Positions 63,201-64,000 of a stretch of DNA of 64,000 nt are shown piece by piece. The notes under the pieces were generated by a model that was not told the origin of the DNA, did no database searches, and saw only the letters and a list, made by a program, of their open reading frames with translations. Source of the stretch: Ascaphus truei. Its lineage: Eukaryota > Chordata > Amphibia > Anura > Ascaphidae. Each line of letters begins with the position of its first letter. The stretch's first letter is position 1. The stretch covers positions 41,622,106-41,686,105 of the forward strand of contig CM071573.1 of assembly GCA_036426205.1 (NCBI GenBank), given 5' to 3'. The position numbers and the translations under genes are program-made.

Positions 63201-63801
63201 TGGAATATATTGACGCATTATAAATAAATGATAAAATCTTTTCTAGGCTGCATGGAAACAGCTCCAGTGGAGTGGAGAAAGTGAGACTAAACAGCAGGGC
63301 TTGCCATGTGAACACTATAATACAGAATCTGGCCTTTTCAAATGAAAAAAAGTGAAAAAGAAAACAGCTAGGAAAAAAAGATTACGCATAGGACTTGCAG
63401 ATATTGGCTGTCACATGCCGACATCACAAAAGCACCAGGTACTTGCATAAATAATCCCTTTCAATTACCTGCAACCATTCCCCCAAGCAATTTCCGTATA
63501 TGTGCCTCTCTGTTTTCCCTATTCGTGTGGCTTCCGCCCCCATATGAGGAGGTAGATTCTGCACACTTGTCACCACTGATATCTATATATTGCTTGGTTA
63601 GCTCACAGATGAACAGATTCTTGCCTGGGATGCCATGGGACATTCTTTCTTTCGCCACAGGAGACAGGAGGAAGTTGGGGTAGGACCGAGGTGTTCGCAG
63701 GGATGGGTGGCGGACCCCAATTTGCTGAAAGTTGAGCGGCTGCACCGGCTGCATCCTTCCGACACTGCGTCTTCTTTAGGAGACCCCCGAGTTTCTTCTC
63801 C
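21172..63801 (-). CDS. TDRD1: TDRD1, tudor domain-containing protein 1 (24 coding exons; tudor-3 exons damaged)
   Basis: TDRD1 is a germ-granule scaffold: its MYND finger and four extended tudor domains bind partners such as symmetrically dimethylated arginines of PIWI proteins and support piRNA production and transposon silencing. Seen here: exons at 63469-63801, 61342-61415, 59888-60041, 59256-59358, 56760-56820, 54909-55016, 52633-52818, 51773-51916, 51234-51405, 50300-50386, 47800-47988, 46034-46141, 43684-43854, 43356-43601, (damaged 42938-43052, 42504-42610, 42134-42294, 41097-41494), 29340-29459, 29058-29174, 27595-27762, 26567-26794, 25596-25636, 21172-21240. All intact exons have AG/GT boundaries and matching phases. 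The MYND ligands are C165, C168, C176, C179, C185, C189, H197 and C201. Tudor cores show LDFGN, VDFGN and ADYGN. Identity rests on recalled similarity to mammalian TDRD1, exon by exon. A 5' non-coding exon probably lies beyond the window. Confidence 0.94.
21521..21736 (+). mobile_element. hAT-like MITE family C, copy 2 (right end cut off)
   Basis: CAGTGGTGCACCAACTGGGG start, then AGAGGCCCCACG and GGCATTTAAATTGCC blocks. It runs straight into LINE ORF2 sequence at about 21737. Confidence 0.75.
21737..23898 (+). mobile_element. Tx1/L1-type LINE, 5'-truncated ORF2 fragment
   Basis: Reverse-transcriptase blocks are seen in broken frames: [20 protein letters not shown] at the start, [11 protein letters not shown] near 21900, [16 protein letters not shown] near 22070 and [11 protein letters not shown] near 22190. 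The last has ADN in place of the catalytic ADD. Longer frames follow at 22687-23073 and 23021-23482 from the ORF2 C-terminal half. The 3' end is A-rich with AATAAAA repeats. Inactive. Confidence 0.85.
24470..24650 (+). repeat. CORE/MIR-like SINE
   Basis: GAAGCCGGAGAGTCTGGTTC resembles a tRNA box B region, TGACCTTGGGCAAGTCA is the CORE block (duplicated once here), and the tail GGTGCTATATAAATGTTATA is typical of L2-mobilised SINEs. Confidence 0.75.
25196..25491 (+). mobile_element. hAT-like MITE family C, copy 3, with 8-bp TSD
   Basis: CAGGGGTGCACAAG start and CAGTTTGCGCACCACTG end; flanks GTCTACAA and ATCTACAA (25188-25195, 25492-25499) are a TSD with one mismatch. It contains poly-C runs. 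It lies between exons 24 and 23 of TDRD1. Confidence 0.88.
25596..25636 (-). CDS. TDRD1: TDRD1 exon 23 (41-bp exon)
   Basis: Phase 1 in, phase 0 out; acceptor TTATTCTCAG, donor GCGG|GTGAGT. It encodes [14 protein letters not shown]. The Cys triplet followed by a short basic helix matches the C-terminal tail of mammalian TDRD1. Confidence 0.85.
26567..26794 (-). CDS. TDRD1: TDRD1 exon 22 (C-terminal part of tudor 4)
   Basis: A 228-bp exon, phase 1 to phase 1 (acceptor TTTTCCCAG, donor CCAAG|GTAATA). It encodes [20 protein letters not shown], then [20 protein letters not shown] and DGLAKHS, matching the strands and closing helix after the last tudor of TDRD1. Confidence 0.92.
27097..27437. mobile_element. 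TTAA-type MITE family D, best copy
   Basis: TTAAAGCAGCAATTAG at the left and ATAGCTGCTTTAA at the right. TTAA at both ends is the target signature of piggyBac or Kolobok families. Inner arms include GGGCCAATAAGGAAG...CTTCCTATTGGCCC. In the intron between exons 22 and 21. Confidence 0.8.
27595..27762 (-). CDS. TDRD1: TDRD1 exon 21 (tudor 4 core)
   Basis: A 168-bp exon, phase 1 to phase 1 (acceptor TTATCCCAG, donor GCGG|GTAAGT). It encodes [20 protein letters not shown], then [12 protein letters not shown] and VQVIKCRLA. The full D-Y-G-N cage signature is present, so this domain should bind methylarginine. Confidence 0.96.
28026..28434. mobile_element. GC-rich MITE with AGGCTGGGGCCATAGA-type ends
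   Basis: AGGCTGGGGCCATAGAGGGG at the left and CTATGGACTCAGCCTTAGGC at the right form diverged inverted ends. The inside has GTCAACGTCACGGCGCCGTG, a GC-rich palindrome. In the intron between exons 21 and 20. Confidence 0.65.
28600..28930 (+). mobile_element. diverged family C-like sequence
   Basis: TTACAGAGGCCCCATACTAT and CATTATGGCTCCGCAACGTC resemble the inside of family C, with GCCACGACGTGACGCCAC motifs, but clear ends are lacking. It ends about 130 bp from exon 20. Confidence 0.4.
29058..29174 (-). CDS. TDRD1: TDRD1 exon 20 (start of tudor 4 barrel)
   Basis: A 117-bp exon, phase 1 to phase 1 (acceptor CTCCTTTAAG, donor TACAG|GTTGGT). It encodes [13 protein letters not shown], a Gly-rich loop, then [14 protein letters not shown], the first barrel strand and equivalent to exons 7 and 12. 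Confidence 0.92.
29340..29459 (-). CDS. TDRD1: TDRD1 exon 19 (lead-in to tudor 4)
   Basis: A 120-bp exon, phase 1 to phase 1 (acceptor ATGCGGTTAG, a weak tract; donor CCGAG|GTGAGT). It encodes [20 protein letters not shown] and [14 protein letters not shown], the SN-like lead-in of the fourth extended tudor. It is fully open. The 11.6-kb intron upstream holds the L1 insertion. Confidence 0.92.
29460..31062. other. TDRD1 intron, no other feature seen
   Basis: Part of the intron between exons 19 and 18. AT-rich with a poly-G run at 29948-29961. No recognised repeat. Confidence 0.45.
31158..31165 (+). promoter_or_regulatory. CRE-like palindrome in the L1 5' UTR
   Basis: TGACGTCA lies 15 bp from the L1 5' end. 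The string AAGATGGTGG starts 4 bp after it and resembles a YY1 site. L1 5' UTRs of mammals carry a YY1 site in the same position, so an internal promoter is plausible. Confidence 0.45.
31270..31980 (+). CDS. L1 ORF1 (coiled coil plus RRM), premature stop
   Basis: 236 codons. The N-terminus is basic. Residues ~60-150 look like a coiled coil (heptad-rich, e.g. [20 protein letters not shown]). An RRM follows with [18 protein letters not shown] and [11 protein letters not shown], the RNA-binding pattern of L1 ORF1p trimers. The frame stops after AIFLQK, before the expected C-terminal domain. Confidence 0.85.
   Translation: MSEPHSMPQKAKAPTSKGASKFFQPQQKRGLAGMQSPQDGVGRHAAASPQREGSMQAEEPALDREITRSYLEDLLSKMHDRLQKTLRQELKDMMAGMREEISGLTQRTEDLESKLEESLQAQAMADDEIMRLGEEVRLLKDSIEDQENRDRRQNLRIRNVPETVLPEQIKPYLVDLFNNLCEGLDNRDLEIDRAHRALGPRSNDPKRRRDIIVRLQVSTKEKVMAASREKAIFLQK
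32260..32510 (+). pseudogene. remnant of L1 ORF1 C-terminal domain
   Basis: A frame reads [20 protein letters not shown], then GFARE and a stop, then LPPMRKHH, resembling the C-terminal end of amphibian L1 ORF1. The ~280 bases between this and the RRM are not readable in one frame, so ORF1 is probably interrupted. Confidence 0.5.
32530..35990 (+). other. C-rich spacer between L1 ORF1 and ORF2
   Basis: About 3.5 kb with very strong C-over-G skew on the plus strand and dozens of poly-C runs (for example near 33210, 34220, 34560-34700, 35380-35600). Long stop-free frames here (such as 32532-33209) are explained by the lack of T and G and are Pro/Thr/Ser-rich. No domain is recognised. Confidence 0.6.
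35990..39760 (+). pseudogene. L1 ORF2 (endonuclease, reverse transcriptase), many frameshifts
   Basis: Endonuclease pieces near 36120-36470 ([41 protein letters not shown]). Reverse-transcriptase pieces near 37610-38080 ([53 protein letters not shown]). C-terminal pieces at 38.4-39.7 kb ([30 protein letters not shown]). Frames change every few dozen codons while residues stay typical, so damage is mostly indels. Confidence 0.85.
40393..41096. other. TDRD1 intron, no other feature seen
   Basis: Intron sequence between the foldback repeat and exon 18; short frames only. Confidence 0.45.
41097..41494 (-). pseudogene. TDRD1: TDRD1 exon 18 (C-terminal tudor 3 and linker), frameshifted
   Basis: The acceptor is GTTCATAG and the donor ATCAG|GTAAAA. 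Recognisable pieces in different frames: [19 protein letters not shown] followed by a stop, [33 protein letters not shown], then a long polar linker of about 60 residues. At least three frame changes are needed to link them. The stretches between breaks are conserved, as in the other tudor-3 exons. Confidence 0.7.
41539..41627 (+). repeat. (TG)n/(GTGTG)n microsatellite
   Basis: About 90 bp of GTGTGG/TGTG units, 45 bp from the exon 18 acceptor. It lies upstream of the exon in transcript order, where it reads as CA-rich sequence. Confidence 0.95.
42134..42294 (-). pseudogene. TDRD1: TDRD1 exon 17 (tudor 3 core), with stops and frameshifts
   Basis: After CCCGACAG it reads DGNWYRAM and then an in-frame TGA. 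Further pieces appear in shifted frames: [33 protein letters not shown]. The donor TCG|GTGAGT is good. The length is 161 bp against 171 bp and 168 bp for the matching exons of tudors 2 and 4, a net loss of several bases. Residues are well kept wherever a frame is open, so the damage is almost all indels. Confidence 0.75.
42504..42610 (-). pseudogene. TDRD1: TDRD1 exon 16 (tudor 3), degenerate
   Basis: After the acceptor ATTCTTGTAG it reads [20 protein letters not shown], clearly the helix that precedes a tudor barrel, as in exons 7 and 12. The following part (ending RAFFL) is only loosely like the expected barrel strand. The exon length, 107 bp, does not fit phase 1 to phase 1, so at least one indel is likely. 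A poly-C run follows at 42464-42478. Confidence 0.65.
42938..43052 (-). pseudogene. TDRD1: TDRD1 exon 15 (tudor 3 lead-in), frameshifted
   Basis: Entered in phase 1 as expected and reads [20 protein letters not shown] and VAVCMLYSP. At about 42984 one G appears to be missing, and the family-like continuation [11 protein letters not shown] appears in the next frame. The donor is also one base short: the exon should end in G before GTACAT, but only one G is present at 42937. Substitutions look few. Either two sequencing deletions or real lesions. Confidence 0.75.
43356..43601 (-). CDS. TDRD1: TDRD1 exon 14 (C-terminal part of tudor 2 and linker)
   Basis: A 246-bp exon, phase 1 to phase 1 (acceptor CTTCGCAG region, donor AGTG|GTGAGT). 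It encodes [20 protein letters not shown] and [14 protein letters not shown], the SN-like strands and closing helix, then an acidic Ser-rich linker. It is the last undamaged exon before the broken tudor-3 exons. Confidence 0.94.
43684..43854 (-). CDS. TDRD1: TDRD1 exon 13 (tudor 2 core)
   Basis: A 171-bp exon, phase 1 to phase 1 (acceptor TTCCGCAG, donor GGCAG|GTATGT). It encodes [14 protein letters not shown], then VGYVDFGN (ending at residue 585) and [11 protein letters not shown]. This is the complete tudor barrel core of domain 2, with the Asp-aromatic-Gly-Asn signature. Confidence 0.96.
44351..44373 (+). repeat. poly-G run
   Basis: An uninterrupted run of more than 20 G in the intron between exons 13 and 12, just beyond the 3' end of the CR1-like LINE. 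Confidence 0.9.
44395..45590 (-). mobile_element. CR1-like LINE, 5'-truncated, two frameshifts
   Basis: Minus-strand frames at 45195-45452, 44792-45262 and 44397-44789 join into one reverse-transcriptase region: [45 protein letters not shown] and [10 protein letters not shown] (catalytic FADD intact), then [20 protein letters not shown] and [14 protein letters not shown]. This is the CR1/Rex-type pattern. It ends 3' in ATTAAGGGTTTAAT at 44395. Breaks lie near 45240 and 44790. It is in sense with TDRD1, between exons 13 and 12. Confidence 0.88.
46034..46141 (-). CDS. TDRD1: TDRD1 exon 12 (start of tudor 2)
   Basis: A 108-bp exon, phase 1 to phase 1 (acceptor CTTTACAG, donor ACAG|GTAAAT). It encodes [14 protein letters not shown] followed by [14 protein letters not shown], the helix and first barrel strand of tudor 2. 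The frame is open right across. Confidence 0.92.
46468..47139. mobile_element. TTAA-ended transposon family F, copy 1
   Basis: TTAAAGCTGCTGTTCAAGC at the left and TGGACTGCAGCTTTAA at the right. The inside has CATGTGACCAGGCAATTACT, GGTGCACTGCTAGAGAG and TTTTCTCATAGTACAGAACT, all shared with the composite copy at 56843-58456. In the intron between exons 12 and 11. Confidence 0.75.
47140..47513. repeat. CpG-rich dispersed repeat
   Basis: GC- and CpG-rich, with GGTTCAGCCAATGAGGGCGA shared with 14340 and poly-C runs at 47404-47421. It could be mistaken for a CpG-island promoter but is repeat-derived. Confidence 0.45.
47514..47698. mobile_element. GC-rich foldback MITE family E, copy 2
   Basis: Starts TTAGGCTACGATTACAGTGC and ends CGGCACTATAAGCGCAGTG, with inner GCTGGAAAAATC and CTTCCAGCG arms. 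Diverged relative of 19891-20077. It lies ~100 bp downstream of exon 11 in transcript order. Confidence 0.7.
47800..47988 (-). CDS. TDRD1: TDRD1 exon 11 (lead-in to tudor 2)
   Basis: A 189-bp exon, phase 1 to phase 1 (acceptor TTCCTTAG, donor GCGC|GTAAGT). A variable acidic/basic linker is followed by [20 protein letters not shown] and FCQQVHSA, the SN-like lead-in of extended tudor 2. Confidence 0.93.
48105..48372 (-). repeat. CORE/MIR-like SINE, full length
   Basis: The minus strand reads a tRNA-like head (GGCTCAGGGAATAAAGACAG, then box-B-like GGTTCAATTC), the CORE block (GACAAGTCACTTTATCTCCC, TGCCTCAGGCACC), AGATTGTAAGCTCCTCTGGG and the tail AAGCGCTATATGAAAG. It lies in the intron upstream of exon 11. 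Confidence 0.82.
48380..49740. other. TDRD1 intron, no other feature seen
   Basis: AT-rich intron DNA between exons 11 and 10 with no recognised repeat. Confidence 0.45.
49755..50086. mobile_element. TTAA-type MITE family D, copy with decayed left end
   Basis: Right end CTGCTGCTTTAA; inside GGAAGCAGGGGGTGCCTGGA and GATTCAGCTCCGG match 27097-27437. The left TTAA is lost (TTTATTGCAGCTTTGG). Confidence 0.65.
50300..50386 (-). CDS. TDRD1: TDRD1 exon 10 (linker after tudor 1)
   Basis: An 87-bp exon, phase 1 to phase 1 (acceptor TATTCCAG, donor ATGG|GTAAGA). It encodes [20 protein letters not shown], the closing helix of extended tudor 1 (a 'vsk-lie-kGya'-like element), and then a charged linker. 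Confidence 0.9.
50636..50972 (+). mobile_element. hAT-like MITE family C, copy 4, perfect 8-bp TSD
   Basis: CAGCGGTGCGCAAACTGGGG start and AAGTTTGCGCGCCCCTG end, flanked by GACTAAGG on both sides (50628-50635, 50973-50980). It contains two very long poly-G runs (50896-50944). In the intron between exons 10 and 9. Confidence 0.94.
51234..51405 (-). CDS. TDRD1: TDRD1 exon 9 (C-terminal SN-like part of tudor 1)
   Basis: A 172-bp exon, phase 0 in and phase 1 out (acceptor TTTCCACAG, donor TTCAG|GTTTGT). It begins [10 protein letters not shown], the helix after the tudor barrel, and continues through GWTPECL and CSITI to the strand-rich SN-like part of the extended tudor. Confidence 0.93.
51773..51916 (-). 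CDS. TDRD1: TDRD1 exon 8 (tudor 1 core)
   Basis: A 144-bp exon, phase 0 to phase 0 (acceptor CTCATAG, donor GCT|GTGAGG). It encodes [12 protein letters not shown] and then YLDFGN (core residues 345-350), with the aromatic and Asn positions used by tudor cages to hold dimethylarginine. F replaces the usual second Tyr at residue 348. Confidence 0.95.
52633..52818 (-). CDS. TDRD1: TDRD1 exon 7 (SN-like part of extended tudor 1)
   Basis: A 186-bp exon, phase 0 to phase 0 (acceptor TTTTTTAG, donor ACAAG|GTAATA). Encoded features are [13 protein letters not shown], typical of the staphylococcal-nuclease-like half of an extended tudor domain, and [12 protein letters not shown], the first strand of the tudor barrel. 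Confidence 0.94.
53038..53126 (+). repeat. 20-bp minisatellite, ~4 copies
   Basis: The unit GAATGAGTAGCGGCGGCGGT is repeated four times, nearly perfect; the last copy changes GGCGGCGG to GGCAGCGG. In the intron between exons 7 and 6. Confidence 0.95.
53581..54744. repeat. large inverted repeat, ~510-bp arms, 147-bp loop
   Basis: The left arm 53581-54088 and right arm 54236-54744 are reverse complements with only scattered mismatches (for example AACAGACAAAATAGGGGGAG against CTCCCCCTATTTTGTCTGTT). The loop carries GGCGAAACGCGTTG. It lies in the intron between exons 7 and 6, so the pre-mRNA would form a hairpin of about 0.5 kb. Confidence 0.93.
54909..55016 (-). CDS. TDRD1: TDRD1 exon 6 (leads into tudor 1)
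   Basis: A 108-bp exon, phase 0 to phase 0, acceptor CTGTCAG, donor ACAG|GTGCAG. It encodes [19 protein letters not shown] near its end, the strand-helix lead-in to the first extended tudor domain, resembling the mammalian protein at the same place. Confidence 0.9.
55594..56418. mobile_element. hAT-like element with CAGTGATTC ends
   Basis: CAGTGATTCACAACCAGGGT at the left and AAGGTTGGGAATCACTG at the right are inverted. TCTAGAG occurs beside both ends. The inside is G-rich (55800-56280). No transposase is seen. In the intron between exons 6 and 5. Confidence 0.75.
56760..56820 (-). CDS. TDRD1: TDRD1 exon 5 (small linker exon)
   Basis: A 61-bp exon encoding a polar linker of about 21 residues ([20 protein letters not shown]). 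It is the only stretch I found in the 59255-55017 intron that enters in phase 2 and leaves in phase 0, as exons 4 and 6 demand. The acceptor is ATTGCTTTGCTTTCAG and the donor AAAG|GTAATG. A TTAA-ended transposon stops 22 bp upstream of the acceptor. Confidence 0.8.
57315..57553 (+). mobile_element. hAT-like MITE family C, copy 5 (nested)
   Basis: CAGCGGTGCGCAAAGTGGGG start, CCCCCTG end, flanks CGCTAGAG and AGCTAGAG (57307-57314, 57554-57561). Nested in the family F element. Confidence 0.85.
57835..57957 (+). repeat. 51-bp tandem repeat, ~2.4 copies
   Basis: CCGTGAGTGTAGTTTGTGAC...GGCCTCCAGGGTGTCA repeats at a 51-bp period, about 100 bp after a GAGGAAGCAATTAGCGAAAC-type motif at 57721. Confidence 0.9.
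58085..58322 (+). mobile_element. hAT-like MITE family C, right part
   Basis: CAAATGA-type GGCGTCATTTGAAG, GCAAGGTTTACAGAGGCC and the end CCCCCAGTTTGTGCACCGCTG match family C. The left end is missing or replaced. Confidence 0.7.
59256..59358 (-). CDS. TDRD1: TDRD1 exon 4 (second half of MYND finger)
   Basis: A 103-bp exon, phase 1 in and phase 2 out, donor CACC|GTGAGTAAG. It encodes [17 protein letters not shown] followed by a W..H...C tail, giving ligands C176, C179, C185, C189, H197 and C201. All eight MYND ligands are present and in register, so the finger should fold. MYND fingers bind proline-rich peptides; in TDRD1 this one is tied to germ-granule partners. Confidence 0.95.
59888..60041 (-). 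CDS. TDRD1: TDRD1 exon 3 (first half of MYND finger)
   Basis: A 154-bp exon, phase 0 in and phase 1 out (acceptor CTATTCAG, donor CATG|GTAAAT). It encodes a basic Ser-rich linker followed by SCHNCGLH, which supplies the first two zinc ligands C165 and C168 of the MYND finger. The finger is split between this exon and the next. Confidence 0.93.
60533..60700. mobile_element. palindromic MITE family A, copy 7, with TSD
   Basis: CAGGGATGGCCAACTCTAGT start and GGAGTTGACCACTCCTG end, flanked by CCCTAAAC and CCCTAAAT (60525-60532, 60701-60708). In the intron between exons 3 and 2. Confidence 0.9.
60890..61200. mobile_element. TTAA-type MITE family D, tandem fragments
   Basis: GGAAGCAGGGTAATTTCAGT, GGAAGCCGCAGTCATTACCA and GATTCAGCTCCAGCGACCCC match the family D interior. 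Neither TTAA end is clear. It ends ~140 bp downstream of exon 2 in transcript order. Confidence 0.6.
61342..61415 (-). CDS. TDRD1: TDRD1 exon 2
   Basis: A 74-bp exon entered in phase 1 and left in phase 0. The acceptor is a good pyrimidine tract ending CACCCAG and the donor is TCC|GTAAGTG. It encodes a hydrophilic Ser/Asn/Gly-rich linker ([14 protein letters not shown]...). No domain is visible; support comes from phase continuity and splice-site strength. Confidence 0.8.
61663..61829. mobile_element. palindromic MITE family A, copy 8
   Basis: TGCTCAACTCCAGTACTCAA at the left, CAGCACAGGTGGCTCAATCA and TGCCACCTGTGCTGAAGCAG as arms, CCCCACCCCTG at the right. In the intron between exons 2 and 1. 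Confidence 0.85.
61830..63468. other. TDRD1 intron 1, no other feature seen
   Basis: Short frames only. AGTACTATGGAATATATTGA and CATTATAAATAAATGATAAA at 63193-63236 look like a SINE tail, too short to classify. Confidence 0.4.
63469..63801 (-). CDS. TDRD1: TDRD1 exon 1 (first coding exon, N-terminal tail)
   Basis: The start Met at 63752-63754 has A at -3. The frame is closed by a TAA 24 bases upstream, so this is the first usable ATG. It encodes residues 1-95, a low-complexity tail with motifs shared with mammalian TDRD1 (a PLNF-like start, YPNFLLS, then FICELTKQY). The acceptor TTTTCTGCAG ends at 63802, so 63755-63801 is 5' UTR and an upstream non-coding exon is implied. The donor is CAG|GTAATT, phase 1. 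Confidence 0.88.
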
Positions 63802-64000
63802 CTGCAGAAAATTAAACTTATAAAAAGGTACTGTACTAATATGGGCACTTCAAACCGTTTACATGGAAATAGTCACATTAAATTACATCTTCCCACAGCG
63901 CTATTAACATTCCCACGTGCTATTCAACAAAGCAATATCTTTGTATATTCAGTTTTTGGATTCTTCCTAACTTTCCTTTGATGTTTAAATGGCTAAACCC
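63802..64000. other. sequence upstream of the exon 1 acceptor
   Basis: A pyrimidine-rich acceptor tract on the minus strand, then AT-rich DNA. No CpG island or TATA-like promoter is visible, which fits the first non-coding exon lying outside the window. Confidence 0.4.

Noticed and set aside
1..64000. CRISPR arrays, operons, bacterial promoters, rRNA genes
   Set aside because: The genome is eukaryotic with introns; tandem repeats seen (39, 51, 20 bp) have no spacer structure and no rRNA or intact tRNA was recognised.

Overview
The window reads as nuclear DNA of a vertebrate, most probably an anuran amphibian. It carries one large spliced vertebrate gene, several Tx1/L1-type LINE fragments plus one full-length copy, a CR1-like LINE, CORE-type SINEs and very many short non-autonomous DNA transposons. 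The species call is an inference from this repeat style; no sequence search was possible.

The gene is TDRD1 (tudor domain-containing 1, a germline piRNA-pathway protein) on the minus strand. I assigned 24 coding exons between the start codon at 63752-63754 and the stop codon at 21172-21174. The splice phases join without conflict from exon 1 to exon 14 and from exon 19 to exon 24. In order they encode an N-terminal tail, a MYND zinc finger with all eight ligands (exons 3-4), tudor 1 (exons 7-9), tudor 2 (exons 12-14), a broken tudor 3 (exons 15-18), tudor 4 (exons 20-22) and a short C-terminal tail (exons 23-24). The twenty readable exons sum to 944 codons including the stop. The four tudor-3 exons (41097-43052) contain several single-base indels and in-frame stops. 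Exon 14 ends and exon 19 begins in phase 1, so skipping all four would keep the frame.

Region by region: 1-20700 is the flank 3' of TDRD1 and holds no gene I can support, only repeats (palindromic hAT-like MITEs, TA-flanked MITEs, a LINE 3' fragment, GC-rich foldbacks). 20700-21240 is the last exon and 3' UTR, where the stop codon lies in a 39-bp tandem triplication. 21521-23898 is a hAT-like element against a 5'-truncated Tx1/L1 ORF2. 25596-29459 holds exons 23 to 19. 31063-40392 is a foldback repeat split by an ~8.9-kb L1 with a perfect 17-bp target-site duplication. 41097-43601 holds exons 18 to 14. 44395-45590 is a CR1-like LINE. 46034-63801 holds exons 12 to 1, with a ~510-bp-arm inverted repeat at 53581-54744 and a composite TTAA-ended transposon that stops 22 bp short of exon 5.

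All three L1-type copies lie antisense to TDRD1; the CR1-like copy lies sense. The indel-rich stretch from about 36 to 43.05 kb covers both the young L1 ORF2 and the tudor-3 exons. That could be a poorly corrected assembly patch rather than biology, and it should be settled before any loss-of-domain claim.
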